Of a stretch of 64,000 bases of DNA, positions 16,355-25,607 are shown piece after piece. Both the position numbers and the translations under genes were made by a program. Each line of letters begins with the position of its first letter. Position 1 is the stretch's first letter. Source of the DNA: Arthrobacter sp. zg-Y1110. GTDB lineage: Bacteria > Actinomycetota > Actinomycetes > Actinomycetales > Micrococcaceae. Below the pieces are notes generated by a model. It was not told the origin of the DNA. It saw only the letters and a list, made by a program, of their open reading frames with translations, and searched no databases. Location of the stretch: contig NZ_CP104272.1 in the NCBI RefSeq assembly GCF_025244865.1, positions 1,054,001-1,118,000 on the forward strand, given 5' to 3'.

Positions 16355-18160
16355 TCAGTCCAGGATCGAGGCGATGACGGCGCCGGCGGACACCGTCGCG
16401 CCGGGCAGGGCGGTCAGGCCGGAGATGGTGCCGGACTTGTGCGCGGTCAGCGGCTGTTCCATCTTCATGGCTTCGAGCACCACCACCAGGTCACCCTCGC
16501 GAACCGCTGCTCCGTCCTCGACGGCCACCTTGACGATGGTTCCCTGCATGGGTGAGGTCAGGTCATCGCCCGCGGCCGCGGTGGAGGCACCGCCCCGGGA
16601 ACGCTTGCGGGCCTTGCCGTTGCCGCGGGTGCCGTTGGAAGCGCCGGCTGCGGGGCCGCCAAGGCCGGCCGGGAGCACAACCTCGAGCCGCTTGCCGCCT
16701 ACTTCAACGGTGACGCGCCGGCGCTCGTCGTCGTCGTCGCCCGTTCCGGGTTCGCCGCTCCAGGCCGGGATGGTGTTCACGAACTCGGTCTCGATCCAGC
16801 GCGTGTGGACGCCGAAGGTGTCCTCGCCGGTGAAGGCGGGGTCCGCAGCGACGGCGCGGTGGAAGGGCAGCACGGTAGGCAGGCCGGCGACGTCGATCTC
16901 CGCCAAGGCGCGCCGCGCACGCTGCAGGGCTTCGCGGCGGGTGGCCCCGGTGACGATCAGCTTGGCGAGCATGGAATCGAAGTTTCCGCCCACGGTTTCG
17001 CCTGCTTCGATGCCCGAATCAACGCGGACGCCGGGGCCGGTGGGCAGCTTGAACTCGGAGACGGTACCGGGGGCGGGCATGAAGTTGCGCCCCGGGTCTT
17101 CGCCGTTGATGCGGAACTCGAAGGAGTGGCCGCGCACTTCCGGGTCGCCGTAGCCCAGGGCCTCGCCGCGGGCGATGCGGAACTGCTCGCGGACCAGGTC
17201 CAGGCCGGTGACTTCCTCGGAGACGGGGTGCTCAACCTGCAGCCGCGTGTTGACCTCCAGGAAGGAAATGGTGCCATCCTTGCCGACCAGGAATTCGCAG
17301 GTCCCGGCGCCCTGGTAGCCGGCTTCCTTGAGGATGGCCTTCGACGCCGAGTAGAGGCTGGCGTTCTGTTCTTCGGTGAGGAAGGGGGCCGGGGCTTCCT
17401 CGACAAGCTTCTGGTTGCGGCGCTGCAGGGAGCAGTCGCGCGTGGAAATAACCACCACGTTGCCGTAGGCATCAGCAAGGCACTGGGTTTCCACGTGGCG
17501 GGGGGCGTCCAGGAAGCGCTCGATGAAGCACTCACCCCGGCCGAAGGCAGCTGTGGCCTCGCGGACCGCCGAGTCGAACATTTCGGGAATCTCTTCGCGG
17601 GTGCGGGCAACCTTGATGCCGCGGCCGCCGCCGCCGAAAGCCGCCTTGATGGCGAGCGGCAGTCCGTGCCGGTCAGCGAAGTCCAGGACATCCTGGGCCG
17701 ACTCGACCGGATCCGCCGTACCCGGAACCAGTGGTGCGCCGACCTTGGCGGCGATGTGCCGGGCCTGGACCTTATCCCCGAGTGAGGAGATGGCGGCGGG
17801 GGAGGGGCCGATCCAGGTCAGGCCGGCGTCGATGACGCGCTGGGCGAATTCGGCGTTCTCGGAGAGGAAACCGTAGCCGGGGTGGATGGCGTCGGCGCCG
17901 GCGCGTGCGGCGGCGTCGAGGATCTTGTCCATGTCCAGGTAGGACTCGGCCGCGGTGTTGCCGCCAAGCGCAAAGGCCTCGTCGGCGAGGCGGACGTGCA
18001 GGGCGTCGCGGTCGGGCTCGGCATAGACCGCAACGGCGGCAATTCCCTCATCGCGGGCGGCGCGGATGACGCGGACCGCAATCTCGCCGCGGTTGGCAAT
18101 GAGGATCTTGGTGAGTGCCTTGGCGGGGGTCGCAGCAGGCGCGGGGATGTTCTGGCTCAT
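16355..18160 (-). CDS. accA3: Acyl-CoA carboxylase alpha subunit (biotin carboxylase + biotin carrier)
   Basis: 601 aa, the fused actinobacterial AccA3 layout. Residues ~17-460 are biotin carboxylase ([59 protein letters not shown]). A Gly/Arg-rich linker follows, then a C-terminal biotinyl domain with EAMKMEQP near residue 560. It carboxylates biotin with bicarbonate and ATP and serves one or more beta subunits making malonyl- or methylmalonyl-CoA. The ATG follows AAAGGAG. Its partner genes accE/accD lie 5.6-9 kb away on the same strand, with maf, a symporter and a DUF885 gene between them. birA, which attaches the biotin, is also nearby. Confidence 0.97.
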   Translation of the reverse strand: MSQNIPAPAATPAKALTKILIANRGEIAVRVIRAARDEGIAAVAVYAEPDRDALHVRLADEAFALGGNTAAESYLDMDKILDAAARAGADAIHPGYGFLSENAEFAQRVIDAGLTWIGPSPAAISSLGDKVQARHIAAKVGAPLVPGTADPVESAQDVLDFADRHGLPLAIKAAFGGGGRGIKVARTREEIPEMFDSAVREATAAFGRGECFIERFLDAPRHVETQCLADAYGNVVVISTRDCSLQRRNQKLVEEAPAPFLTEEQNASLYSASKAILKEAGYQGAGTCEFLVGKDGTISFLEVNTRLQVEHPVSEEVTGLDLVREQFRIARGEALGYGDPEVRGHSFEFRINGEDPGRNFMPAPGTVSEFKLPTGPGVRVDSGIEAGETVGGNFDSMLAKLIVTGATRREALQRARRALAEIDVAGLPTVLPFHRAVAADPAFTGEDTFGVHTRWIETEFVNTIPAWSGEPGTGDDDDERRRVTVEVGGKRLEVVLPAGLGGPAAGASNGTRGNGKARKRSRGGASTAAAGDDLTSPMQGTIVKVAVEDGAAVREGDLVVVLEAMKMEQPLTAHKSGTISGLTALPGATVSAGAVIASILD

Positions 18161-18317
18161 TGGTGCACTGGCTCCTTTTGATCTGTTCGGAGCCTAGCGC
18201 GGTTTTGTGGTCTCGGGCCATAATGCGTGCTGTTTCTGCGTGGGAACCGCCCGTTCGTTGTGGGGATTCTACAAAAGGCCGGAGGTTCCCGGCTGCGTGC
18301 GCGTCGGTGGGGCTGAC

Positions 18318-18366
18318 TGTGCAGTAGATGCTGGTTAAGCCCGAGGCAGGCAGCATCTGCTGCACA
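18318..18366. repeat. Left palindrome flanking the Vsr-like nuclease gene
   Basis: TGTGCAGTAGATGCTG (18318-18333) pairs with CAGCATCTGCTGCACA (18351-18366) with one mismatch around a 17-nt loop. The first arm is identical to 16 bases of the palindrome at 19389-19443 on the other side of the 18439-19401 gene. Confidence 0.8.
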
Positions 18367-18438
18367 TTCGGCCGGCTGAACTGCACAACGGCCTGTGGAA
18401 AAAAACCCAGAGGCGCCGGCACACCCCGTAATGGGTAT

Positions 18439-19401
18439 ATGACTAAGCCGAAACCGCTGCCCCCGCTCTTGGCCGCTGAGCCGTTCATTTTTTCGGCTGC
18501 GCTCCGAGCGGGCGTCACCGTTGCCCGGATGCGTGCGGGGGATCTCTCAGCTCCGACCCGGGCCATTCGCGTCCCGTCAGCCGCACGAATCGACTTGCCT
18601 GCGCGGTGCCGCCCGTATCTGGAACTGCTTCCGGATGCCGCGATCAGTCACGGGACCGCGGCCCTGTTGCTTGGACTGGTGGTTCCGCAACGGGTGGCAC
18701 AGGAGGGAACTATTCATATCTCCCGCGACCCGGCCCATGCCGTTCCGCGGCGCCGCGGAATCACCGGCCACCGGCTGGTGCTCAGCGCGGAAGAACTCGG
18801 GACATTCCGGAACCTCCGGGTGACCGCCGTACACCGCACCTGGCTGGATCTGGCCACTGTGCTCACTGTGGACGAACTGGTAGTTGCCGGAGACCACATC
18901 ATCAGCGAGACACGGAGGTCCTTCGGCATCCCTCGGACGGCTTTGGTCCGTCAGGCCGATTTCGAGAGGTACGTTGCCGGGAAGAATGGAGTCCGGGGAA
19001 TAACCAAGGCCAGGGAGGCGATGGCCCTCATGCGGCCGGGTGTCGATTCTCCGCCCGAGACACGGGTTCGGTTGCTGGTGCACCGGGCGGGACTGCCGGA
19101 ATTTACCCCCAATACGCCGATATTCGACGCTACCGGCCATCCGGCCGTGTGGACTGATCTGGGCTGCCGCCGCTACCGGACATGTATTGAGTACGAGGGG
19201 ATACACCATCTAAGTCCCGGCCAGCAGAGCAGGGACCACGAGCGGGATCTCCTCACGGCCGAGCTGGGTTGGCACCAGGTCAAGATCAACCGGTTCGATC
19301 TGGCGCAGGGGAGCAATTGGGTGGTCGGGAAAGTCCGCCACGCGCTCCGGAAAGGCGGATGGTCTCCGGACTTGCCGGGAAATCCATCGAGTGTGCAGTA
19401 G
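18439..19401 (+). CDS. DUF559 / Vsr-like endonuclease-fold protein with AbiEi-type N-terminus
   Basis: 320 aa. The C-terminal third has the DUF559/Vsr pattern: CIEYEGIHHL followed by QQSRDHERDLLTAELGWHQ and VKINRFDL, a PD-(D/E)XK-type nuclease fold. The N-terminal two thirds resemble the AbiEi-antitoxin-like region often found before DUF559 in Arthrobacter (HGTAALLLGLVVP; VHRTWLDLATVLTVDELVVAGD). The start is ATG 18439; no ribosome site, but CGTAAT lies 6 nt upstream (leaderless layout). It is the only plus-strand gene between accA3 and maf and is bracketed by two copies of one palindrome; its stop codon lies inside the right copy. This looks like an inserted cassette. The activity is unproven. 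Confidence 0.85.
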   Translation: MTKPKPLPPLLAAEPFIFSAALRAGVTVARMRAGDLSAPTRAIRVPSAARIDLPARCRPYLELLPDAAISHGTAALLLGLVVPQRVAQEGTIHISRDPAHAVPRRRGITGHRLVLSAEELGTFRNLRVTAVHRTWLDLATVLTVDELVVAGDHIISETRRSFGIPRTALVRQADFERYVAGKNGVRGITKAREAMALMRPGVDSPPETRVRLLVHRAGLPEFTPNTPIFDATGHPAVWTDLGCRRYRTCIEYEGIHHLSPGQQSRDHERDLLTAELGWHQVKINRFDLAQGSNWVVGKVRHALRKGGWSPDLPGNPSSVQ

Positions 19402-19443
19402 ATGCTGCCTCGCTCAGGGGGAGGCAGCATCTACTGCACACTC
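19389..19443. repeat. Right palindrome (perfect 23-bp stem), also a convergent terminator
   Basis: The 23-bp arms 19389-19411 and 19421-19443 are perfect inverted repeats around a 9-nt loop. The left arm encodes the last residues and the TAG stop of the nuclease-like gene; the right arm ends 7 bp before the maf stop. It can serve as terminator for both convergent genes but shares its 16-base core with the upstream palindrome at 18318-18333, which a simple terminator would not require. Confidence 0.85.
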
Positions 19444-19450
19444 ACGGAGG

Positions 19451-20086
19451 CTACTTCCAGAGGTCGATGATCCGCACATCGGCGCTGGCGAGGAGCTGGC
19501 GCAGCGTCGAAACCGAAAGTCCGACGACGGCGTGCGGGTCGCCGTCGACCCGCTCGATGAACGCCCCGCCCAGGGAATCGATGGTGAAGGAACCGGCCAC
19601 CTGGAGCGGCTCACCCGTGGCGATGTAGGCGTCGATCTCATCCTCGGAAAGCTTCACGAAGTGCACCTCGGCGGAGGACACCGCTCCGAGGGTGGCTCCG
19701 GAGCCGTCCTCGTCGGTGTCGCGGCAGTCCACGAGCCAGTGCCCGGTGTGCAGTACCCCGGAGGAACCGCTCATGCGGCGGATCCGTTCGCGCGCGACGT
19801 CGGCCTCCCATGGCTTGCCGTGTGCCTCGCCGTCGAATTCGAAGACTGAATCGCAGCCGATGACCAGCGCGCCGTCGGCCTCGGGCAGGGAGGCTACGGC
19901 TTCGGCCTTGGCACGGGCCAGCAGCAGGGCCGTATCGTGCGGGTCGGTCAGGCCGTAGCGGGCGGTGACGGCGTCTTCGTCGACGTCGGAGACGAGGACG
20001 GTATGGCCGATGCCGGCATCGGTCAGCAGTTTGGTGCGGGCGGGGGACGCGGAGGCCAGGATGAGGCTCAGATTGGGGTTGGTCAC
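19451..20086 (-). CDS. maf: Maf family nucleotide pyrophosphatase
   Basis: 211 aa. Maf proteins hydrolyse non-canonical or pyrimidine nucleoside triphosphates and have been linked to septum control. Hallmarks are LASASPARTKLL near residue 10, VIGCDSVFEFDGEAHGKP near residue 75 and TGHWLVDC, then DSLGGAFIERVDGDPHAVVG. The start was placed at GTG 20086 immediately before the conserved first strand; longer in-frame starts add a low-complexity Pro/Gly stretch with no family similarity. maf between the acyl-CoA carboxylase genes is the usual actinobacterial order. Confidence 0.95.
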   Translation of the reverse strand: MTNPNLSLILASASPARTKLLTDAGIGHTVLVSDVDEDAVTARYGLTDPHDTALLLARAKAEAVASLPEADGALVIGCDSVFEFDGEAHGKPWEADVARERIRRMSGSSGVLHTGHWLVDCRDTDEDGSGATLGAVSSAEVHFVKLSEDEIDAYIATGEPLQVAGSFTIDSLGGAFIERVDGDPHAVVGLSVSTLRQLLASADVRIIDLWK

Positions 20087-20121
20087 GGGTTCAAGCCTAG
20101 TGCCGGGGCGGACCGGCCCGG

Positions 20122-20164
20122 AAACCAAAAACGCCGGGCCGCCCCCGAAGGGACAGCCCGGCGT
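20122..20164 (-). terminator. Intrinsic terminator after the dicarboxylate symporter
   Basis: A perfect 9-bp stem (20131-20139 with 20156-20164) is followed on the minus strand by TTTTTGGTTTCC. It lies 16 nt past the symporter stop. Confidence 0.8.
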
Positions 20165-20180
20165 CGTACTCCAGGGAGGA

Positions 20181-21575
20181 TCAGCTCTTGGACTCAACGA
20201 GCAGGGGAACCTCGATCTGCTCGGAATCGTCCGCGAAGGGATCGCCCTGGCGGCGGGCGTTGTACAGTCCGCTGTCCAGCAGCCCGTTGCGCTTGGCCAC
20301 GAGGGTGGGGACCACGGTCTGGCCGGCCACGTTCACTGCGGTGCGGCCCATGTCCAGGATCGGATCGATGGCCAGCAGCAGGCCGACGCCGGCAAGCGGC
20401 AGGCCGAGGGTGGACAGGGTCAGCGTGAGCATCACGACGGCGCCGGTGGTGCCGGCGGTTGCGGCGGAACCCAGGACCGAAACCAGTGCGATCAGCAGGT
20501 AGTGGGTGAATTCCAGGTCCACGTTGAAGAACTGTGCCACGAAGATCGCGGAGACGGCCGGGTAGATGGAGGCGCAGCCGTCCATCTTGGTGGTTGCACC
20601 CAGGGGTACGGCGAAGGAGGCGTAGGCCCGGGGTACGCCGAGGTTACGCTCGGTCACACGCTGGGTCAGCGGCAGCGTACCCACCGAGGAGCGGGAGACG
20701 AAGGCCAGCTGGATAGCGGGCCAGGCGCCGGAGAACCACTGGCGGACGGAGAGGCCGTGGGCCTTGATCAGCGCCGGGTAGACACCGAACAGCACCAGGA
20801 ACAGGCCAAGGTAAACGGTGAGGGCGAACATGCCCAGGGATCCGATGGTGTCCCAGCCGTAGGTCGCGACGGCGGTGCCGATGAGGCCGACCGTGCCGAC
20901 CGGTGCGAGGCGGATGATCCACCACAGGACCTTCTGGATGACGGCCAGGGCCGAGGCATTCAGGGCCAGGAACGCTTCGGCGGGCTTGCCCACCTTGAGG
21001 GCGGCGATGCCGACGGCGATCGCGATCACGAGGATCTGCAGCACGTTGAAGCTGACGCTGGTGGTGACGTCCCCGGACTCCGCCACCTTGGAACTGGCGC
21101 CAAGTCCCAGGAAGTTGGCCGGCACCAGCCCGGTCAGGAAGCCCACCCAGCTGCCCTGGCTGCCGCTGAACTCCTCGCCCTGGCTGACGTCGGCGTTGTT
21201 GCCGGGCTGCAGGAAGAAGCCGAGCAGGATACCGATGACCACGCTGATGAGTGCCGTAATGGCGAACCAGAGCAGCGTCTGCCAGGCCAGCCGGGCGGCG
21301 TTGGAAACGGCCCGGAGGTTGGCAATGGAGCTGACCACGGCGGTGAAGATCAGGGGGACAACGGCGGCCTTCAGCAGCGATACGTAGCTCGTGCCGATGG
21401 TGTCCAGCGTGGTGGTGAGCCAGTTCGGCTCATCGTCAACGGTGCCCATTGACTTGGCCAGCAGGCCCAGCGCCAGGCCAACAATAAGGGCGGCGATGAT
21501 CTGCGGTCCGAAGGACGTTGCCCATTTGGGCAGCCGCCGGGCGGTGGATTCAGGGGAGGAGGTCTGTGAGGTCAC
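20181..21575 (-). CDS. Dicarboxylate/amino acid:cation symporter (DAACS family)
   Basis: 464 aa, GltP/DctA-like. Several hydrophobic segments plus the family signature region: SRSSVGTLPLT (serine-rich hairpin), FAVPLGATTKMDGCA and a later LSTLGLPLAGVGLLLAIDPILDMGRTAVN (binding-site Asp/Arg/Asn helix; quoted as two adjacent parts LSTLGLPLAGVG and IDPILDMGRTAVN). Such proteins import glutamate, aspartate or C4-dicarboxylates with H+ or Na+. The start is GTG 21575. It stands alone between two minus-strand genes and has its own terminator. The specific substrate is not determinable. Confidence 0.93.
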   Translation of the reverse strand: MTSQTSSPESTARRLPKWATSFGPQIIAALIVGLALGLLAKSMGTVDDEPNWLTTTLDTIGTSYVSLLKAAVVPLIFTAVVSSIANLRAVSNAARLAWQTLLWFAITALISVVIGILLGFFLQPGNNADVSQGEEFSGSQGSWVGFLTGLVPANFLGLGASSKVAESGDVTTSVSFNVLQILVIAIAVGIAALKVGKPAEAFLALNASALAVIQKVLWWIIRLAPVGTVGLIGTAVATYGWDTIGSLGMFALTVYLGLFLVLFGVYPALIKAHGLSVRQWFSGAWPAIQLAFVSRSSVGTLPLTQRVTERNLGVPRAYASFAVPLGATTKMDGCASIYPAVSAIFVAQFFNVDLEFTHYLLIALVSVLGSAATAGTTGAVVMLTLTLSTLGLPLAGVGLLLAIDPILDMGRTAVNVAGQTVVPTLVAKRNGLLDSGLYNARRQGDPFADDSEQIEVPLLVESKS

Positions 21576-21698
21576 GGGAAAGACTCTAGCGGTGCGTCAT
21601 TACCAGAACCGCCTCCAAGTTGCGAAATATGACGTAAGGAAAAAGTTGCAGGGCTCACCTGGTGACCGTCAGATCCGCACCGTTGCGGGGCTTCATCG

Positions 21699-21728
21699 CA
21701 GTGGCCCGGAATATTTCCCGGGCCACTG
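21699..21728 (-). terminator. Hairpin after the DUF885 gene (weak terminator candidate)
   Basis: CAGTGGCCCGG and CCGGGCCACTG form a perfect 11-bp stem with an 8-nt loop, 19 nt past the DUF885 stop. No T-run follows on the minus strand, so termination would be inefficient or factor-assisted. Confidence 0.45.
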
Positions 21729-21747
21729 TGACTAAGATCGCAGGCGC

Positions 21748-23478
21748 TTACTCGCCCAGCAGGGCCCGCCGCAGCGTGTCGAGTCCCACGGAGCCGAGCT
21801 GCAGCGCCCGGGTGTGGAAAGCCTTCTCATCGAAGGCATCGGCCTCACGGCTGCGGACCTCGTCGCGGATCTGTTCCCAGAGCCGCTGGCCCAGCTTGTA
21901 GGAAGGGGCCTGTCCCGGCCAGCCCAGGTAGCGGGTGAACTCGAAGTTGAGCTGCCCTTCGCTGATCGACATGTTTTCCTTCAGGAACGCGTAGCCCTTG
22001 TCGGCGGTCCAGGTGCCTTCGCCCCACCGTTCCGGGATTTCCAGTTCCAGGTGGACGCCGATGTCGAAGACCACGCGGGCGGCACGCATCCGCTGCGCGT
22101 CCAGCATTCCCATCCGGTCGCCCGGGTCGCTGAGGTAGCCCAGCTGCTCCATGAGCCTTTCGGCGTAGAGCGCCCAGCCCTCACCGTGGCCGGAAACCCA
22201 GCAGATGTTGCGCCGCCAGTCGTTGAGCAGTCCGCGGGATGCCGTTGCCGTCGCAATCTGCAGGTGGTGGCCCGGAACGCCCTCGTGGTAGACCGTGGTG
22301 GTTTCCTGCCAGGTGGTGAAGGTGTCCTCGCCGGCCGGCACGGACCACCACATGCGGCCCGGACGGGAGAAATCGTCGCTGGGGCCGGTGTAGTAGATCC
22401 CGCCCTCCTGGGTGGGAGCAATCATGCACTCGATCCGCCGCATCGGTTCGGTGATCTCGAAGTGGGATCCGGCGAGGTCTTCGACGGCACGGTCGGCGAG
22501 GTCCTGCATCCAGGCCTGCAGCTCGTCCGTTCCGTGCAGCTGGCGTGCCGGATCCTCATCAAGGATGCGCATGGCTTCCACCACGGTGGCGCCGGGCCGG
22601 ATCTGCTCGGCTACGGCTTCCTGCTCGGCGATGATGCGGTCCAGTTCCTCCACACCCCACTGGTAGGTCTCCTCCAGGTCCACGGCGGATCCGAGGAACT
22701 GGCGGGACATCAGGGCGTAGCGCTCCCGGCCCACGGCATCTGCGGCGGGCGCAGCCGGACGCAGCTCCTCCTCCAGGAAGGATGCGAGGTTGGCATAGGC
22801 CCGGCGGGCGGATTCGGCTCCGGCCTGCAGGTCCGCGCGGAGCGCGTCGGGCAGCTCTCCGCCGCCGGACAGGGCGGCATTGGCGGCGAGGGCGTCAAAG
22901 AACCCGCCGTCCTCTGCATACGCGGAAGCCTGCTCCACCACGATCTTTACCTGCCGGCGGGCGGCCACCCGGCCGTGTCCGATGCCGCTGCGCAGGCTGG
23001 TGATGTAGCCGGCGACGGCGTCGTCCACGTTGTTCAAACGTCCGGCAATGTGGTGCCACTGCTCTTCGGTATCCGTCGGCATCAGGTCGAAGATGCTCCG
23101 GATCCCCTGCGCGGGGGAAGCAATGTTGTTCAGCTCCGCAAGGTCCCAGCCCGACTCGTGGATTTCGAGGTCCAGGCCGAGGCGTTCGTGCATGGCGTCA
23201 AGGGTCACGCGGTCGACGTCGTCCGCGGGCTCAAGTCCGTCCAGCCGGCTGAGCGTCTCCCGGACTGCTTCGGCATAGGACTCCAGGCCGGCCGGCGAGT
23301 AATCGCCGTATTCGGTTTCCCGGCCCGGGATGCCCAGGGACGTGGCGAGGGACGGATCCAGCTGCAGGAGCGTGGCGGTGAAGGCATCGGCAACGGCGTC
23401 GATAGCGGTGGGCTGGCGCACCGGGGCACTGCTGGCAGTGGCGGACACGGGCGCGGAGGAAGGTGTCTGTTGGGTCAC
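21748..23478 (-). CDS. DUF885 family protein (putative metallopeptidase-like)
   Basis: 576 aa, normal length for DUF885. The family's conserved core VYHEGVPGHHLQIATA lies near residue 392, and GEGWALYAERLMEQLGYL follows, both reminiscent of zinc peptidases (HExxx H and a downstream Glu). No signal peptide or membrane segment is visible, so it is cytosolic. The biochemical activity of the family is poorly known. The start is GTG 23478. It lies between the symporter and the epsilon/beta carboxylase subunits, with 44 bp to accE, so co-transcription with accD-accE is possible. Confidence 0.92.
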   Translation of the reverse strand: MTQQTPSSAPVSATASSAPVRQPTAIDAVADAFTATLLQLDPSLATSLGIPGRETEYGDYSPAGLESYAEAVRETLSRLDGLEPADDVDRVTLDAMHERLGLDLEIHESGWDLAELNNIASPAQGIRSIFDLMPTDTEEQWHHIAGRLNNVDDAVAGYITSLRSGIGHGRVAARRQVKIVVEQASAYAEDGGFFDALAANAALSGGGELPDALRADLQAGAESARRAYANLASFLEEELRPAAPAADAVGRERYALMSRQFLGSAVDLEETYQWGVEELDRIIAEQEAVAEQIRPGATVVEAMRILDEDPARQLHGTDELQAWMQDLADRAVEDLAGSHFEITEPMRRIECMIAPTQEGGIYYTGPSDDFSRPGRMWWSVPAGEDTFTTWQETTTVYHEGVPGHHLQIATATASRGLLNDWRRNICWVSGHGEGWALYAERLMEQLGYLSDPGDRMGMLDAQRMRAARVVFDIGVHLELEIPERWGEGTWTADKGYAFLKENMSISEGQLNFEFTRYLGWPGQAPSYKLGQRLWEQIRDEVRSREADAFDEKAFHTRALQLGSVGLDTLRRALLGE

Positions 23479-23522
23479 AAAGGTAGCCTAACCGCACACC
23501 GGCCCCGAGGCCCTCATTGGGC

Positions 23523-23756
23523 CTAGCGGAAACTCCGCCGCCAGGACCCCGGCCCGGGCTTCGGGTCCAGGCGCAGGTTCCGCCGCCGTGCCCACGCGCG
23601 GTGGGCCGGGCGTGCGGGAGGCAGGGGTGCAGCCTGCGCTCCCAGCCCGGCGACGACGGCGGCCAGGGCCGCGAGTTCCTCGTCCGTCGGGGAGCCGGAA
23701 ACCACGGAAAAGAGCGGCTCCGGAGCCGGTTCCGGGGCACTGCCGTCGATACTCAC
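23523..23756 (-). CDS. accE: Acyl-CoA carboxylase epsilon subunit
   Basis: 77 aa. It carries the small-subunit pattern [20 protein letters not shown] followed by a Pro/Ala/Arg-rich stretch and the C-terminal PGSWRRSFR. Epsilon subunits bridge and activate the alpha and beta subunits of actinobacterial acyl-CoA carboxylases. It overlaps the end of accD by 4 bp (ATGA), a tight translational coupling that also supports the identification. Confidence 0.9.
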   Translation of the reverse strand: MSIDGSAPEPAPEPLFSVVSGSPTDEELAALAAVVAGLGAQAAPLPPARPAHRAWARRRNLRLDPKPGPGSWRRSFR

Positions 23757-25348
23757 AGCGGCATGTTCCCGTGCTTCTTGGCGGGCAGGGACGCACGCTT
23801 GTCCCGCAGCGCACGCAGGCCCCGGATCAGCTGCAGGCGGGTGTCCGAAGGAGCGATGACGGCGTCCACGTAACCGAGCTCGGCCGCCTGATAGGGGTTG
23901 AGCAGCTCGTCTTCATATTGCTCAATGTATTGGCGCCGGACGTCCTCGACGTCGCCGCCGGCGTCGGCCGCTGCCTTGAGCGGTGCCCGGTAGAGGATGT
24001 TCACCGCGCCCTGGGCACCCATCACGCCGATCTGCGCAGTGGGCCAGGCGAGGTTGATGTCAGCGCCGAGCTTTTTGGAGCCCATCACGATGTATGCGCC
24101 GCCGTAGGCCTTGCGGGTGATGACCGTCAGCTTGGGAACCGTGGCCTCGGCGTAGGCGTAGAGCAGCTTGGCGCCGCGGCGGATGATGCCCTGGAACTCC
24201 TGGTCCTTGCCCGGCAGGAAGCCCGGCACGTCCACGAAGGTCAGGATCGGGATATTGAAGGCGTCGCAGTTGCGGACAAACCGGGCCGCTTTCTCGGAGG
24301 CGGCGATGTCCAGGGTGCCGGCAAACTGCATTGGCTGGTTGGCCACGATGCCTACCGTGTGGCCCTCCATGCGGCCGTAGCCGATGATCACGTTCGGGGC
24401 GTACAGTGCCTGCATTTCCAGGAAGTGCCCGTCATCCAGGACGGTTTCGATGACGGTGCGGATGTCATAGGGCTGGTTCGCGGAGTCCGGGATCAGCTCA
24501 TCCAGGGCCAGGTCGGCGTCGGTGGTTTCCGGGTCCTGGTCAAACGCGGTCAGCGGTGCTTCGGCCAGGTTGTTCGACGGCAGGAAATCGAGCAGTTCGC
24601 GGACGAACTCGACGGCGTCCTCTTCGTCGGAGGCCAGATAGGCGGAGGTGCCGGTGTTGGCATTGTGCTGCCGGGCGCCGCCGAGGGTTTCCATGTCCAC
24701 GTCTTCACCCGTGACCGTCTTAATGACGTCGGGTCCGGTGATGAACATGTGCGAGGTCTTGTCCACCATCACCACGTAGTCGGTGAGCGCGGGGGAGTAG
24801 GCCGCGCCGCCGGCGGAGGGGCCCATGATCAGTGAGATCTGGGGAACGACGCCGGAGGCGTGGACATTGTTGCGGAAAATATCGGCGAACATGGCCAGCG
24901 AGGCGACGCCTTCCTGGATGCGGGCTCCGCCGCCGTCCAGGATGCCGATCACCGGGCAGCCGTTGCGCAGGGCGAATTCCTGCACCTTGACGATCTTCTC
25001 GCCGTTGACCTGGCTCAGGGAACCGCCGTAGACGCTGAAGTCCTGGCTGTAGACGGCCACGGGGCGTCCGTCGACGGTGGCGTAGCCGGAAACCAGTCCG
25101 TCGCCGAGGGGTTTCTTCTTTTCCATGCCGAAAGCGGTGGAGCGGTGCACGGCGAGGGCATCGAACTCCACGAAGGAACCGGCGTCCACAAGGAGGTCGA
25201 TCCGCTCGCGGGCGGTGTGCTTGCCGCGGGCGTGCTGCTTTTCCACTGCCGCCTGCCCCGAGGGCATCGCTGCCGAGGCCTGCCGGCGCCGAAACTCGGC
25301 AATCTTGCCGGCCGTCGTATGCAGGGACAGATCCTGGTCGATACTCAA
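23753..25348 (-). CDS. accD: Acyl-CoA carboxylase beta subunit (carboxyltransferase)
   Basis: 531 aa. Carboxyltransferase subunit of propionyl-/acetyl-CoA carboxylase, moving CO2 from biotin to acyl-CoA. Visible motifs are [57 protein letters not shown] and [12 protein letters not shown], covering both crotonase-like halves. The start was set at TTG 25348 because GGAGG lies 5 nt upstream and the protein then begins [18 protein letters not shown], as expected for the family. Upstream in-frame codons give no convincing start. It shares a divergent intergenic region, with a TetR-type palindrome, with the SDR gene. Confidence 0.96.
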   Translation of the reverse strand: MSIDQDLSLHTTAGKIAEFRRRQASAAMPSGQAAVEKQHARGKHTARERIDLLVDAGSFVEFDALAVHRSTAFGMEKKKPLGDGLVSGYATVDGRPVAVYSQDFSVYGGSLSQVNGEKIVKVQEFALRNGCPVIGILDGGGARIQEGVASLAMFADIFRNNVHASGVVPQISLIMGPSAGGAAYSPALTDYVVMVDKTSHMFITGPDVIKTVTGEDVDMETLGGARQHNANTGTSAYLASDEEDAVEFVRELLDFLPSNNLAEAPLTAFDQDPETTDADLALDELIPDSANQPYDIRTVIETVLDDGHFLEMQALYAPNVIIGYGRMEGHTVGIVANQPMQFAGTLDIAASEKAARFVRNCDAFNIPILTFVDVPGFLPGKDQEFQGIIRRGAKLLYAYAEATVPKLTVITRKAYGGAYIVMGSKKLGADINLAWPTAQIGVMGAQGAVNILYRAPLKAAADAGGDVEDVRRQYIEQYEDELLNPYQAAELGYVDAVIAPSDTRLQLIRGLRALRDKRASLPAKKHGNMPL

Positions 25349-25562
25349 AGGGGCCTCCGGGTGCTTCAGTTCAGACGCTGCCGCGTCTTCGGGGGATCCC
25401 GAGGAAGAGGCAGTGCAGGGCGTTAAGTAGGTTCCGCACAAAAAGCGGAACGGTTTACCCAGTCTAGTGAGCCACAGCAGGGGGACCGAGTGTAGAAAAC
25501 CTACAATGTCGTCTCCTGCCGGTTGGTCCGGTCCCCGGAAGGGAAGCCCCGGAGACACTTTT

Positions 25563-25578
25563 GTTACTGGCTAGTAAC
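25563..25578. promoter_or_regulatory. Perfect palindrome GTTACT-GGCT-AGTAAC between accD and SDR gene
   Basis: A 6+4+6 perfect inverted repeat sits about 45 bp upstream of the SDR start and about 215 bp upstream of accD. Its size and symmetry resemble a TetR-family operator. No regulator gene is adjacent. Confidence 0.5.
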
Positions 25579-25595
25579 ATCGCTCGAGGGTGCAT

Positions 25596-25601
25596 TACCC
25601 T
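25596..25601 (+). promoter_or_regulatory. -10 box (TACCCT) for leaderless SDR gene
   Basis: TACCCT is followed by six bases and then the ATG at 25608. The palindrome at 25563-25578 would fall over the -35 region, so a bound protein would block this promoter. Confidence 0.4.
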
Positions 25602-25607
25602 GTGCCT

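Noticed and set aside
19965-21452. 495-codon plus-strand frame across maf and the symporter
   Set aside because: Composition is Gly/Asp/Gln-rich and it opposes two well-defined genes; typical GC-driven artefact.
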